In this document: positions 17,056 through 25,417 of the stretch, one piece after another | Layout of the letters: the number at the start of each line of letters is the position of its first letter | Position numbering within the stretch: the stretch's first letter is position 1 | DNA from: Gallionella sp. | Lineage (GTDB): Bacteria > Pseudomonadota > Gammaproteobacteria > Burkholderiales > Gallionellaceae | Assembly: GCA_028710525.1 (NCBI GenBank) | Contig: JAQTTY010000001.1 | Span: forward strand, 1 to 64,000 | Reading direction: 5' to 3' | Length of the DNA: 64,000 nt | The notes under the pieces: model-generated | What the model was told of the DNA's origin: nothing | The model's database searches: none | The model's input: the letters and a program-made list of their open reading frames with translations, nothing else | Made by a program: the position numbers and the translations under genes

Positions 17056-20000
17056 ATGGGAATCTCAGGACGTATCGCCAAACAGTTTTTACACTCACAG
17101 ATGACACCGCTGTTAGCGTTGGTCGCAGTGCTGTTAGGTGTGTTCGCGGTTTTGGTCACACCACGTGAGGAAGAGCCACAGATCAATGTGACGATGGCAA
17201 ACGTGATGATCGCCTACCCAGGTGCTTCAGCAAAAGATGTCGCACAGACGGTCGCAACTCCTGCTGAGCAGGTGTTGTCACAGATCGCCGGTGTTGACCA
17301 TGTGTATTCGGTGGCACAGCCCGGTATGGCTGTGATCACAGTGCAATTCAAAGTGGGGCAGGAGCATGTGCCATCGCTGGTGAAGTTATATGACGTGGTG
17401 CATTCGCACTCGGATTGGTTGCCTCCCACCTTGGGCGTGGCGCAGCCCATTATCAAAGCTAAAGGCATCGATGATGTGCCTATCGTTGGTCTTACCCTGT
17501 GGCGCGAACAATCTGCCGGTGGCAGTGTGGAGTTGACTCAGGTGGCACATGCCATAGAGAACGAACTAAAGCGCGTCCCCGGTACGCGTGAAGTTACGAC
17601 GCTGGGTGCGACTCAACGTATGGTGCGCGTGTTGCTCAACCCAGAAAGCCTGAACGCTTATCAGCTCACCATGCAGGACGTGCGACAGGTGCTACAAGGC
17701 TCTAACGTCTCCGAGAACGCAGGCATGTTGGCGCAGGATAATCGTGAAGTACTGGTGCAGACCGGTAGCTTCCTCGCCAACGCCATGGATGTGAAACAAC
17801 TGGTGGTCGGCGTATCCGACAACAAGCCAGTATTTCTGCGTGATGTCGCAGATGTCAAAGACGGTGCGGATCAGCCTTCCAGTTATGTGTGGATGGGCAC
17901 GGGACCTGCTGCAGCTGACAAGAATATTAAGGCCAAGGGTGAATTCACCGCGGTGACGATAGCAATCAGCAAGAAGCCGGGCGCGAACGCGGTCGATGTT
18001 GCAGACAATTTGCTGGCGCGTGTAGCTGAACTAAAAGGCAGCGTGATCCCGTCTGACGTGCAGGTCAGCACAACGCGCAACTACGGTGAGACAGCCAATG
18101 ACAAGGCGATGAAGCTGATCAAAAAGCTACTCTTTGCCACGGCCGCGGTGGTATTGCTGGTTTGGCTGACCATGGGTAAGCGCGAAGCATTGGTGGTCGG
18201 CATCGCGGTGATGTTGACACTGGCAGCGACACTGTTCGCCTCTTGGGCATGGGGTTTCACGTTGAATCGCGTGTCGCTATTCGCCCTGATATTCTCCATT
18301 GGTATCTTGGTTGATGACGCCATCGTGGTGGTAGAAAACATCCATCGTCGTCGTGCGCTGGCGACCCATCAATCCTTGTCCGAGATCATCCCTGAAGCAG
18401 TGGATGAAGTGGGTAGTCCAACTATCCTCGCGACTTTCACGGTGATTGCGGCCTTGCTGCCTATGGCGTTCGTCAGCGGTTTGATGGGCCCCTACATGAG
18501 CCCTATACCGATCAATGCCAGCATGGGTATGCTCATTTCTCTAGCGGTCGCTTTCATCATTACACCTTGGTTGGTGTTGAAGTTCGCCGGTGCGCATCAC
18601 GAGGAAATCAAAGATGAGCGCGACACGATGCTTAGCCGCTTCTTCCGCAAACGTCTGACACCGTTCCTGAACGGGGTGCACGGCAAATCGGCACGTCGCA
18701 AGCTGTGGTTGGGAATCTTGGTGGGACTGATGCTGGCGGTTTCATTAGGCGTCGTGAAATTAGTCATCCTAAAGATGTTGCCCTTCGACAATAAATCTGA
18801 GTTCCAGATTGTGGTGGATATGCCTACTGGCACGGCCTTAGAACAAACCAGCGGCGTGCTGCACGATATCGGCGCGTATCTGGCGACTGTGCCGGAAGTG
18901 ACCGATTACGAAGCCTATGCGGGTACTGCATCACCTATCAACTTCAATGGACTGGTGCGCCAATACTATTTGCGCAGCTCAGCCGAGCAAGGCGATGTGC
19001 AGGTGAATCTCCGCGACAAACATAATCGCAGTCGCAGTAGTCACCAAATCGCAACGGCAGTGCTTGAGCCTATGCAGAAGATCGCTGCGCAATGGGGTGC
19101 CAAGATCAAGGTAGTAGAAGTACCACCCGGTCCGCCGGTGATGTCACCTATCGTGGCCGAAATCTATGGTCCGGATTACGAAGGTGCGCGCAAAGTTGCA
19201 GGCAAGGTGCGCGAGCAGTTCGGCAAGACCCAAGATATCGTCGGGATAGACGACAGTGTCACTGAGGCGGCGCCTAAGATGATGTTGCGTGTGTTGCAAA
19301 GCAAAGCGGCACTGCTTGGCGTTTCATCCAACGAGATTGTGGATGCCATCAGCGTGGCGCTGAGCGGACAGAACGTCACTTCCTTGCATGATGTGAACGC
19401 AAAGTATGCACCGCCGGTGCGCATCGGGCTTCCAGCCGATCATCGTGGCAATATCGATGAAGTACTTAAGATGAAAGTGCGAGCACGTGATGGTGTGTTA
19501 GTGCCGCTTTCCGAGGTCGTACAGGTCGTCAAGATGCAGCGCGATTACCCCATCTATCACAAGGATCTGCTGCCGGTTGTCTATGTGTTCGGTGATATGG
19601 CTGGCAAATTGGATAGCCCGCTGTACGGCATGTTCGACATCAATAGCAAGTTAAGTGGCGAGACCCTGGAGCAGGGCGGCAAGTTGGAGAGCTATTACTT
19701 CAATCAGCCTAGCGACCCCTATGCAGGTTATGCACTGAAGTGGGACGGTGAATGGCAAGTGACTTTTGAGACCTTCCGCGATATGGGCATCGCCTACGGT
19801 GTGGGCCTGATTCTGATCTATCTATTAGTCGTGGCGCAATTCAAGTCCTATGTGGTGCCGCTTATCATCATGGCGCCTATCCCGCTCACCATCATAGGCG
19901 TGATGCCCGGTCACGCGTTGTTCGGCTCGCAATTCACGGCGACTTCCATGATAGGCATGATTGCGTTGGCCGGTATCATCGTGCGGAACTCTATCCTGTT

Positions 20001-20256
20001 GGTCGACTTTGTGAATCTACAGATAAGAGACGGAGTTGATTTGCAGCATGCCGTTATCGCAGCTGCCAGTGCGCGTGCTAAACCCATTATATTGACCGGC
20101 TTGGCCGCCATGTTAGGAGCATTGTTCATCCTCGATGATCCTATCTTCAATGGCCTAGCGCTGTCCTTGATCTTCGGTATCTTGGTCTCCACCGTGTTGA
20201 CGCTGGTGGTGATTCCCGTGCTGTATTACGCAACTTTGTACAAAAAAATCCCGTAA
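17056..20256 (+). CDS. RND efflux pump, inner-membrane permease (HAE1-type)
   Basis: This 1066-residue proton-driven pump has the RND plan: TM1 (about 16-34), a large periplasmic loop, TM2-6 (about 350-515), a second loop (to about 905) and TM8-12. GILVDDAIVVVENIHR in TM4 carries the Asp pair (about 420-421) used for proton relay. Heavy-metal (CusA-type) Met clusters are not seen, so the HAE1 hydrophobe/amphiphile class is more likely. It pairs with the adaptor two genes upstream. No TolC-like outer-membrane gene is in the operon. The cargo is unknown; position next to sqr suggests a sulfur compound or a toxic by-product. Confidence 0.93.
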   Translation: MGISGRIAKQFLHSQMTPLLALVAVLLGVFAVLVTPREEEPQINVTMANVMIAYPGASAKDVAQTVATPAEQVLSQIAGVDHVYSVAQPGMAVITVQFKVGQEHVPSLVKLYDVVHSHSDWLPPTLGVAQPIIKAKGIDDVPIVGLTLWREQSAGGSVELTQVAHAIENELKRVPGTREVTTLGATQRMVRVLLNPESLNAYQLTMQDVRQVLQGSNVSENAGMLAQDNREVLVQTGSFLANAMDVKQLVVGVSDNKPVFLRDVADVKDGADQPSSYVWMGTGPAAADKNIKAKGEFTAVTIAISKKPGANAVDVADNLLARVAELKGSVIPSDVQVSTTRNYGETANDKAMKLIKKLLFATAAVVLLVWLTMGKREALVVGIAVMLTLAATLFASWAWGFTLNRVSLFALIFSIGILVDDAIVVVENIHRRRALATHQSLSEIIPEAVDEVGSPTILATFTVIAALLPMAFVSGLMGPYMSPIPINASMGMLISLAVAFIITPWLVLKFAGAHHEEIKDERDTMLSRFFRKRLTPFLNGVHGKSARRKLWLGILVGLMLAVSLGVVKLVILKMLPFDNKSEFQIVVDMPTGTALEQTSGVLHDIGAYLATVPEVTDYEAYAGTASPINFNGLVRQYYLRSSAEQGDVQVNLRDKHNRSRSSHQIATAVLEPMQKIAAQWGAKIKVVEVPPGPPVMSPIVAEIYGPDYEGARKVAGKVREQFGKTQDIVGIDDSVTEAAPKMMLRVLQSKAALLGVSSNEIVDAISVALSGQNVTSLHDVNAKYAPPVRIGLPADHRGNIDEVLKMKVRARDGVLVPLSEVVQVVKMQRDYPIYHKDLLPVVYVFGDMAGKLDSPLYGMFDINSKLSGETLEQGGKLESYYFNQPSDPYAGYALKWDGEWQVTFETFRDMGIAYGVGLILIYLLVVAQFKSYVVPLIIMAPIPLTIIGVMPGHALFGSQFTATSMIGMIALAGIIVRNSILLVDFVNLQIRDGVDLQHAVIAAASARAKPIILTGLAAMLGALFILDDPIFNGLALSLIFGILVSTVLTLVVIPVLYYATLYKKIP

Positions 20257-20286
20257 AATCCAATCTATCAAATCAGGAGTAGCAAT

Positions 20287-20499
20287 ATGAATGCAGAACG
20301 TATCGTCCGTATCGTCGCCGGTTTCTTTGTGATGTTGTCCTTGTCGCTGGGGGTGCAAGCTAGTCCAGTGTTTGTTAGTGAGTATTTCCTGCTCTTTACT
20401 GCTTTCGTTGGTCTGAATCTGTTCCAAAGTGGTTTTACTCAGATCTGCCCGCTGACAGGCATCCTGTCCAAGTTTGGTATCAAGAGCGGCACTTGCTAA
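20287..20499 (+). CDS. DUF2892 small membrane protein (YgaP-type TM domain)
   Basis: This 70-residue protein has two hydrophobic segments (about 8-27 and 31-50) and the family ending CPLTGILSKFGI, plus a C-terminal Cys. It matches the DUF2892 module that forms the membrane part of the rhodanese YgaP and often stands alone in sulfur and ArsR-linked operons. AGGAGT lies seven bases before the ATG. It follows the RND gene by 30 bases and is probably the last gene of the arsR-sqr operon; a strong hairpin follows it. Its function is unknown. The two cysteines could handle persulfide, which is a guess. Confidence 0.85.
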   Translation: MNAERIVRIVAGFFVMLSLSLGVQASPVFVSEYFLLFTAFVGLNLFQSGFTQICPLTGILSKFGIKSGTC

Positions 20500-22259
20500 A
20501 AAATAGCTACACCGCACTACGCAAGACCCACATCAGTTTGGCCCTAGTCGGGCTGATGTGGGTCTTGCCTTTTCTGCATTACCGACATGAGTATCCGCTC
20601 ACCACATTCGATCAGGAGTGGTGGGCGGTATTGTTTGGTGTGCTCGCTATGGCGACGTTGGCAGGCAAGGACTATTGGAAATCTGCGCAGCTGCCGGGGG
20701 TGGTGTTACTCCCCGTGACCTTGATTGTGGTTGCTGTACTACAAATCACGGTGGGTAAGATCATCTATGCAGAACAAGGCATGCTGTACATCCTGTATCT
20801 GCTATTCGCGGCGCAGATGATGTTGCTTGGTGCTTGGCTACGACGCGATCTGGGTATGGATACAGTCACACTTTGCTTGGCCATTGCATTGCTGTTTGGT
20901 GCTGAGGTGTGTGCGGCAATAGGTGTGCTGCAACACTTTGCGGTGCACAGCTGGTTCGATAGCGTCATCGTTCGCAAGATCGGCCCCGGACTATATGGAA
21001 ATATCGCTCAACCCAATCACTATGCGAACTACATTTCATTAGGGATAGCTTCGCTGGGTTTGCTGTACCAGAAACGCAAACTCGGCATGACATCTGTGAT
21101 CTTGCTTGCTTTGCCTTTGCTGTTTGTTATGACTTTAAGCGGCTCTAGAACATCCTGGCTATACCTTATCGCGATGCTCGTACTTGCTGCATGGATGCGC
21201 TACAAGGATCGCTCTTTATCCCCGTTGCTGAGCTATTCGATTGCGATCATCGTCAGCTATCTGATGATGCATTGGTTGGTGCAGATCGCGCCGCATGCTG
21301 GCAATGTTGTCGATACCACCTCCTTGCGTACGAGTGATACCAGTGGGTATATCCGTTTGCAGTTGTGGCAGGAATCTGTGCAGATGTTCATGCGATTCCC
21401 GTTGCTGGGGGCGGGCTTCGGGCAGTTCGCCTATCAACACTTAACGCTACAGCCATTGTTCCCAGCTAGCCATGTTACAGGTCTGTACAACAATGCCCAT
21501 AACGTAGTACTACAGTTGGCTGCAGAGACCGGATTGGCAGGCTTGCTTCCTTTGTTGGTCATCATGGGGGGGTGGGCTTATGGTCTACGTGATGCGAAGC
21601 GCAGTGCGTCGCATTGGTGGTGTTATGCACTGATTGCGGTGATTACCATACATGGATTATTAGAATATCCACTTTGGTATGTCTATTTCCTGAGCATCAT
21701 CGCTTTCTTGCTGGGTTTGGCTGATGAAACCAGTTTTAAGTTGGATATGCCCAGAGTGGGTCGGGTAGCGATGACGGCAGTGATACTGACGGGCGCTGTC
21801 GTGCTAGCGCATCTGAAATATAGCTATCTGCAGGTCAAGACTGCACTGATAATGCCAGTAGGGGCAGGGGCGGAGTCCGCACAACTCTATTGGAAAAATC
21901 TCGTAGCAATTAGGGATAAAAGCTGGCTGATGTTACCTTTGGTGGATATGTATATCGGTAACACGATGAGTGTGGATGAGCGAAATCTTAAGCAGAAGCT
22001 TGTATTCAACACCAATACGTTGCATTACATACCCAGTGCGGAGGCTGTGTATCGCCAAGCCTATATGCTTGCCGAGGCTGGAGAGCTGGCGGAAGCAAAA
22101 GTAGTTTTAACTCAGGCGCTCTACTCATACCCAAATAATCCCAATGCACGCAATTTGTTAATGCGTTTAGCCGAGAACGACCCCGCACATTTTTCGGCTC
22201 TGCTAGAATTCGCGGTTCAACAGGAACAGGAGATCGCCCGTGCAGTTCGTATCAAGTAA
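20493..22259 (+). CDS. Wzy/PglL-like O-antigen ligase or oligosaccharyltransferase
   Basis: This 588-residue polytopic protein has about ten to twelve membrane segments and the Wzy_C/PglL landmark IAQPNHYANYIS (about 170) followed by a large periplasmic loop (about 265-330, with GAGFGQFAYQ and NNAHNVVLQLAAETG). The C-terminal 130 residues carry TPR-like repeats. Such proteins transfer lipid-linked glycans to pilin or lipid A. The TTG at 20493, overlapping the DUF2892 stop, keeps the first TM segment (12-30) that relatives have; an ATG at 20556 would cut it. A terminator-like hairpin lies in these first codons. Confidence 0.82.
   Translation: MLKNSYTALRKTHISLALVGLMWVLPFLHYRHEYPLTTFDQEWWAVLFGVLAMATLAGKDYWKSAQLPGVVLLPVTLIVVAVLQITVGKIIYAEQGMLYILYLLFAAQMMLLGAWLRRDLGMDTVTLCLAIALLFGAEVCAAIGVLQHFAVHSWFDSVIVRKIGPGLYGNIAQPNHYANYISLGIASLGLLYQKRKLGMTSVILLALPLLFVMTLSGSRTSWLYLIAMLVLAAWMRYKDRSLSPLLSYSIAIIVSYLMMHWLVQIAPHAGNVVDTTSLRTSDTSGYIRLQLWQESVQMFMRFPLLGAGFGQFAYQHLTLQPLFPASHVTGLYNNAHNVVLQLAAETGLAGLLPLLVIMGGWAYGLRDAKRSASHWWCYALIAVITIHGLLEYPLWYVYFLSIIAFLLGLADETSFKLDMPRVGRVAMTAVILTGAVVLAHLKYSYLQVKTALIMPVGAGAESAQLYWKNLVAIRDKSWLMLPLVDMYIGNTMSVDERNLKQKLVFNTNTLHYIPSAEAVYRQAYMLAEAGELAEAKVVLTQALYSYPNNPNARNLLMRLAENDPAHFSALLEFAVQQEQEIARAVRIK
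20521..20572 (+). terminator. Strong terminator-like hairpin inside the start of the Wzy-like gene
   Basis: GCAAGACCCACATCAG (20521-20536) and CTGATGTGGGTCTTGC (20553-20568) are perfectly complementary over 16 bases, with a 16-base loop, followed by CTTTT. It lies just after the DUF2892 stop codon, where a terminator for the sqr operon would be expected, but within codons 10-26 of the next gene when read from its TTG start. Confidence 0.7.
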
Positions 22260-22650
22260 TTTTTTCCCTATATCTATCGCTGTATTCAGTGGTCTGATGT
22301 TGATCTGGTCATTTGTCGGTAATCGTATACGCGGCATTCAAGAGGTCGACACCACAGCGGCCTTACAGATGATCAACCATAAGAATGCAGTCGTCCTCGA
22401 TGTGCGTGAGCCAGCCGAATTTGCGGCTGGTCATGTACTGAACGCCAAGCTCATCCCTTTAGGTAAACTCAAAGAACGCATAGGCGAACTGGAGAAATAC
22501 CGCGATCAACCTATGGTGGTGGTATGTCGCAGCGGTAACCGCTCCGGTAATGCATGTGCGCTGTTAAGCAAGGCTGGTTATACCCAGGCCTACAATATGG
22601 CAGGCGGTATGACGGCTTGGCAATCAGGCAAATTGCCTACGGTGAAATGA
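22240..22650 (+). CDS. yibN: Membrane-anchored rhodanese
   Basis: This 136-residue single-domain rhodanese has an N-terminal membrane segment (about 8-26). The active loop VVVCRSGNRSG holds the catalytic Cys that accepts sulfane sulfur, and LDVREPAEFAAGHV is the usual CH2-like motif. The start is GTG 22240, with AGGAG about eight bases upstream, and it overlaps the end of the Wzy-like gene by 20 bases. The order yibN-grxC-secB-gpsA is conserved in many beta- and gammaproteobacteria. Its sulfur acceptor is unknown. Confidence 0.9.
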   Translation: MQFVSSNFFPISIAVFSGLMLIWSFVGNRIRGIQEVDTTAALQMINHKNAVVLDVREPAEFAAGHVLNAKLIPLGKLKERIGELEKYRDQPMVVVCRSGNRSGNACALLSKAGYTQAYNMAGGMTAWQSGKLPTVK

Positions 22651-22910
22651 GCATGGCCAAAGTGTTGATGTACAGTACGGCGGTTTGCCCTTATTGCATA
22701 CGTGCGGAACAACTGCTGCATCGTAAGGGTGTGACAGAGATTGAAAAGATCCGAGTAGATTTGCAGCCTGAGTTGCGTGTCCAGATGATGGAGCGCACTG
22801 GGAGACGCACCGTTCCGCAGATCTATATAGATGAAGAGCATGTGGGTGGCTATGATGATTTAGCCGCGTTAGATCGCGCGGGTAAATTGACTACACTCTT
22901 GGCTAAATAA
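22647..22910 (+). CDS. grxC: Glutaredoxin 3
   Basis: This 87-residue dithiol glutaredoxin has the active site CPYC near residues 14-17, the cis-Pro TVPQIYID and the glutathione-binding GGYDDLAAL. It reduces mixed disulfides using glutathione. The start ATG 22647 overlaps the yibN stop, with a second in-frame ATG at 22653. It lies 13 bases ahead of secB, in the common yibN-grxC-secB order. Confidence 0.95.
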   Translation: MSMAKVLMYSTAVCPYCIRAEQLLHRKGVTEIEKIRVDLQPELRVQMMERTGRRTVPQIYIDEEHVGGYDDLAALDRAGKLTTLLAK

Positions 22911-22923
22911 AAAGGAAAGCAAC

Positions 22924-23385
22924 ATGACCGAAGCAGCGCAGAATCAACCCGTATTCAGTATGGACAAGATATATGTGAAGGATATCTCTTTGGAGATTCC
23001 TCACGCACCGCAGATATTCCTAGAGCGCGAAAGCCCGCAGATCGATGTGCAGTTACATAGCCAAGCTGCGGCAATAGAGCAAGGTGTGTTCGAAGTGACA
23101 GTGACTACTACGGTGACTGCTAAGCTGGGCGAGAAGGTGATGTTTTTGATCGAAGCCAAACAGGCCGGTATCTTCCAAGTGCGCAACGTAGCTGATGAAG
23201 AGATAGAGCCTATCCTTGCTGTGATGTGCCCCAATATCCTGTTCCCCTATCTGCGCGAAGTCGTGTCAGATGTGTCGGTGCGCGGTGGATTTGCGCCAGT
23301 GATGCTCAACCCTATCAACTTCGATGTTCTATACCAGCAGAACAAGCAACAACAGGCGCAAGCTGCGGCAGCGACCACACACTAA
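22924..23385 (+). CDS. secB: Protein-export chaperone SecB
   Basis: This 153-residue cytosolic chaperone forms a tetramer that keeps preproteins unfolded and delivers them to SecA, whose gene is elsewhere in this window. Family landmarks are FSMDKIYVKDISLEIPHAP, the FEVTVTTTVTA strand and the CPNILFPYLREVVSDVSVRGGF stretch. The acidic surface used to bind the SecA C-terminus is present, and the C-terminal tail is Gln/Ala-rich. Confidence 0.97.
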   Translation: MTEAAQNQPVFSMDKIYVKDISLEIPHAPQIFLERESPQIDVQLHSQAAAIEQGVFEVTVTTTVTAKLGEKVMFLIEAKQAGIFQVRNVADEEIEPILAVMCPNILFPYLREVVSDVSVRGGFAPVMLNPINFDVLYQQNKQQQAQAAAATTH

Positions 23386-23838
23386 ATGACACGTTCGACC
23401 TTACTGCGCTGTTTTATGCTCTTCGCCAGCCTGCTGGCGGGTGGTGCCGCGCAGGCGGTTGAATTTATGTCAGTCTCCTCGGCTCATGCCATTCTTTATG
23501 ACGCTCCATCGGCTCATGCAAAAAAGTTGTTCGTCGTAAATCGCTACATGCCGTTCGAGACGGTCGTGAGTTTGGATACTTGGGTTAAGGTGCGAGACCG
23601 TTCGGGAGCGCTGTATTGGGTGGAGAAGGGCGATATGTCCTTCAAACGCTATGTCTATGCGGTTGCGCCCATCGTAGATATTCGCAGAGCAGCTGATTTT
23701 GCCTCGACCAGTGTCTTGCAAGTGCGCCAGCAGGTCGCATTGGAAGTACTGGAGAATACAGGGACTGGATGGCTCAAGGTGCGGCATCAAGATGGCGTGT
23801 TGGGCTATGTACAGCACAGCGACGTATGGGGCGATTGA
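23386..23838 (+). CDS. Periplasmic SH3-domain protein
   Basis: This 150-residue protein has a signal peptide (about 1-24, AAQA cut) and two bacterial SH3-like repeats (about 26-82 and 90-148, each with a WVKV/WLKV core). Such modules usually bind peptidoglycan. It starts right after the secB stop and ends just before gpsA, so it is part of that operon. The SH3 assignment rests on the repeat pattern and the conserved Trp and Gly positions. The function is unknown. Confidence 0.8.
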   Translation: MTRSTLLRCFMLFASLLAGGAAQAVEFMSVSSAHAILYDAPSAHAKKLFVVNRYMPFETVVSLDTWVKVRDRSGALYWVEKGDMSFKRYVYAVAPIVDIRRAADFASTSVLQVRQQVALEVLENTGTGWLKVRHQDGVLGYVQHSDVWGD

Positions 23839-23839
23839 G

Positions 23840-24826
23840 ATGAAGATCACGGTAATGGGAGCTGGTGCTTGGGGGACGGCGATTGCCGTCAATCTCTCCG
23901 CACACCACCATGTGACACTTTGGGCGCGTAATGCTGAGCTCATCTCCGAGATGCGCTCCAAAGGTGCCAACAAACGCTATCTCGCCGAAATCAAACTGCC
24001 CTCTCGATTGATCCTCACTGCAGATATTTCAATCGCGCTGCAAGGCGCCGAGTTGATCATCTTGGCCGTTCCAGTGTCGGGGCTGCGCGATGCGCTGCAT
24101 CATGTTGCCCAGTTGCCTCAGCCATGCGGCGTGGTCTGGTTATGTAAAGGGTTCGAAGCCGGAACAGGCTTGTTGCCGCATCAGGTGGTCGAAGCTGAGT
24201 TACCCGCCGCATTCCCACGCGGCGTATTGTCAGGTCCGAGTTTTGCGCAGGAAGTGGCGCGTAGCCTGCCGACCGCCCTGACGCTAGCTTCCATGGACGA
24301 AGACTTTGCCCGCAATACGGCACAAGCTTTGCATCACGCTCGTTTGCGTGTCTACGCTAGTAATGACGTGGTGGGGGTGGAGGTCGGAGGCGCGGTCAAG
24401 AACGTGCTGGCAATCGCTGCCGGTATCTGTGACGGTTTGGGCCTAGGCTACAACGCGCGCGCCGCATTGATCACGCGCGGCTTGGTCGAGGTGGCTAGAT
24501 TAGGTGTGAAGCTGGGCGGGCGTGCCGAGACACTGGGAGGTCTGTCAGGAGCTGGGGATCTTATCCTGACTTGTACGGGAGATTTGTCACGTAACCGTCA
24601 AGTCGGCTTGTTGTTGGCGCAACAACACACGCTGCCAGAAATACTGCATAGGCTCGGTCATGTGGCCGAAGGTGTTTATACCGTGCGTGAGGTGCATCAA
24701 ATGGCGCAGCGCTTGGGTGTTGACATGCCGATTTGCGAGGCGGTCTATCGCGTGGTGTACGAACAAGTTTCGGTCAGCGAGATGTTGGCTGAATTATTGA
24801 ACCGGATACCCAACTCCGAGATATAG
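23840..24826 (+). CDS. gpsA: Glycerol-3-phosphate dehydrogenase [NAD(P)+]
   Basis: This 328-residue enzyme makes sn-glycerol 3-phosphate from dihydroxyacetone phosphate for phospholipids. It has the Rossmann motif GAGAWGTA (7-14), LSGPSFAQEVA, the catalytic Lys in GGAVKNVLAIAAG and the substrate region GLSGAGDLILTCTG. ATG 23840 is used because it begins the Rossmann strand directly; the frame is open upstream inside the SH3 gene. It follows that gene with one base between stop and start. Confidence 0.96.
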   Translation: MKITVMGAGAWGTAIAVNLSAHHHVTLWARNAELISEMRSKGANKRYLAEIKLPSRLILTADISIALQGAELIILAVPVSGLRDALHHVAQLPQPCGVVWLCKGFEAGTGLLPHQVVEAELPAAFPRGVLSGPSFAQEVARSLPTALTLASMDEDFARNTAQALHHARLRVYASNDVVGVEVGGAVKNVLAIAAGICDGLGLGYNARAALITRGLVEVARLGVKLGGRAETLGGLSGAGDLILTCTGDLSRNRQVGLLLAQQHTLPEILHRLGHVAEGVYTVREVHQMAQRLGVDMPICEAVYRVVYEQVSVSEMLAELLNRIPNSEI

Positions 24827-24854
24827 CTCGGACACCAATCCCTTCTCAAAACTG

Positions 24855-25325
24855 CTAGTGAGCACTGGCACCCTTAAAGTCGCATTGCCGCCAAGCTTCA
24901 AACACCGCCACCGCGACTGTATTGGAAAGATTCAGACTGCGATTGTTAGGTAGCATGGGTAATCGCACGCGCTGCCCATCTCCAAGACTAGCCAACACTT
25001 CTGCAGGCAGCCCTCGGCTCTCAGGGCCAAACATAAAAGCATCCCCCGATTGAAAGTTCAATTCGTGGAAGGGCTGAGAGCCTTTGGTGGTGAGAGCAAA
25101 TACGCGCGAGCCATCGAATTGCTGCAGACAACTAGCCAGATTTTCATAGACCTTTAGTGTGGCGAACTCGTGGTAATCAAGCCCTGCGCGTACTAGTTGC
25201 TTATCTTCCAAGGTGAATCCCAGCGGCGCAATCAGATGCAATTGGCAGCCGGTATTGGCACACAAGCGGATGATATTGCCAGTATTGGGGGGAATCTCGG
25301 GTTGGTACAGAATGACGTGGAACAT
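24855..25325 (-). CDS. trmL: tRNA (cytidine(34)-2'-O)-methyltransferase TrmL
   Basis: This 156-residue SPOUT-fold enzyme methylates the wobble base ribose of tRNA-Leu isoacceptors using AdoMet. It shows EIPPNTGNIIRLCANTG (9-25), the FGPESRGLPAEV loop and the C-terminal trefoil-knot LPMLPNNRSLNLSNTVAVAVFEAWRQ. The length is typical of TrmL, with no extra RNA-binding domain. It is convergent with gpsA. Confidence 0.95.
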   Translation of the reverse strand: MFHVILYQPEIPPNTGNIIRLCANTGCQLHLIAPLGFTLEDKQLVRAGLDYHEFATLKVYENLASCLQQFDGSRVFALTTKGSQPFHELNFQSGDAFMFGPESRGLPAEVLASLGDGQRVRLPMLPNNRSLNLSNTVAVAVFEAWRQCDFKGASAH

Positions 25326-25417
25326 GGCAGTGGCTCGGTATATCTTGTCAGTCAGGCTAAAAACGTCTAACGTTCAAGCGATTCGGAAGGCAGAAGAATA
25401 ATCAATCAGGGGGCATT

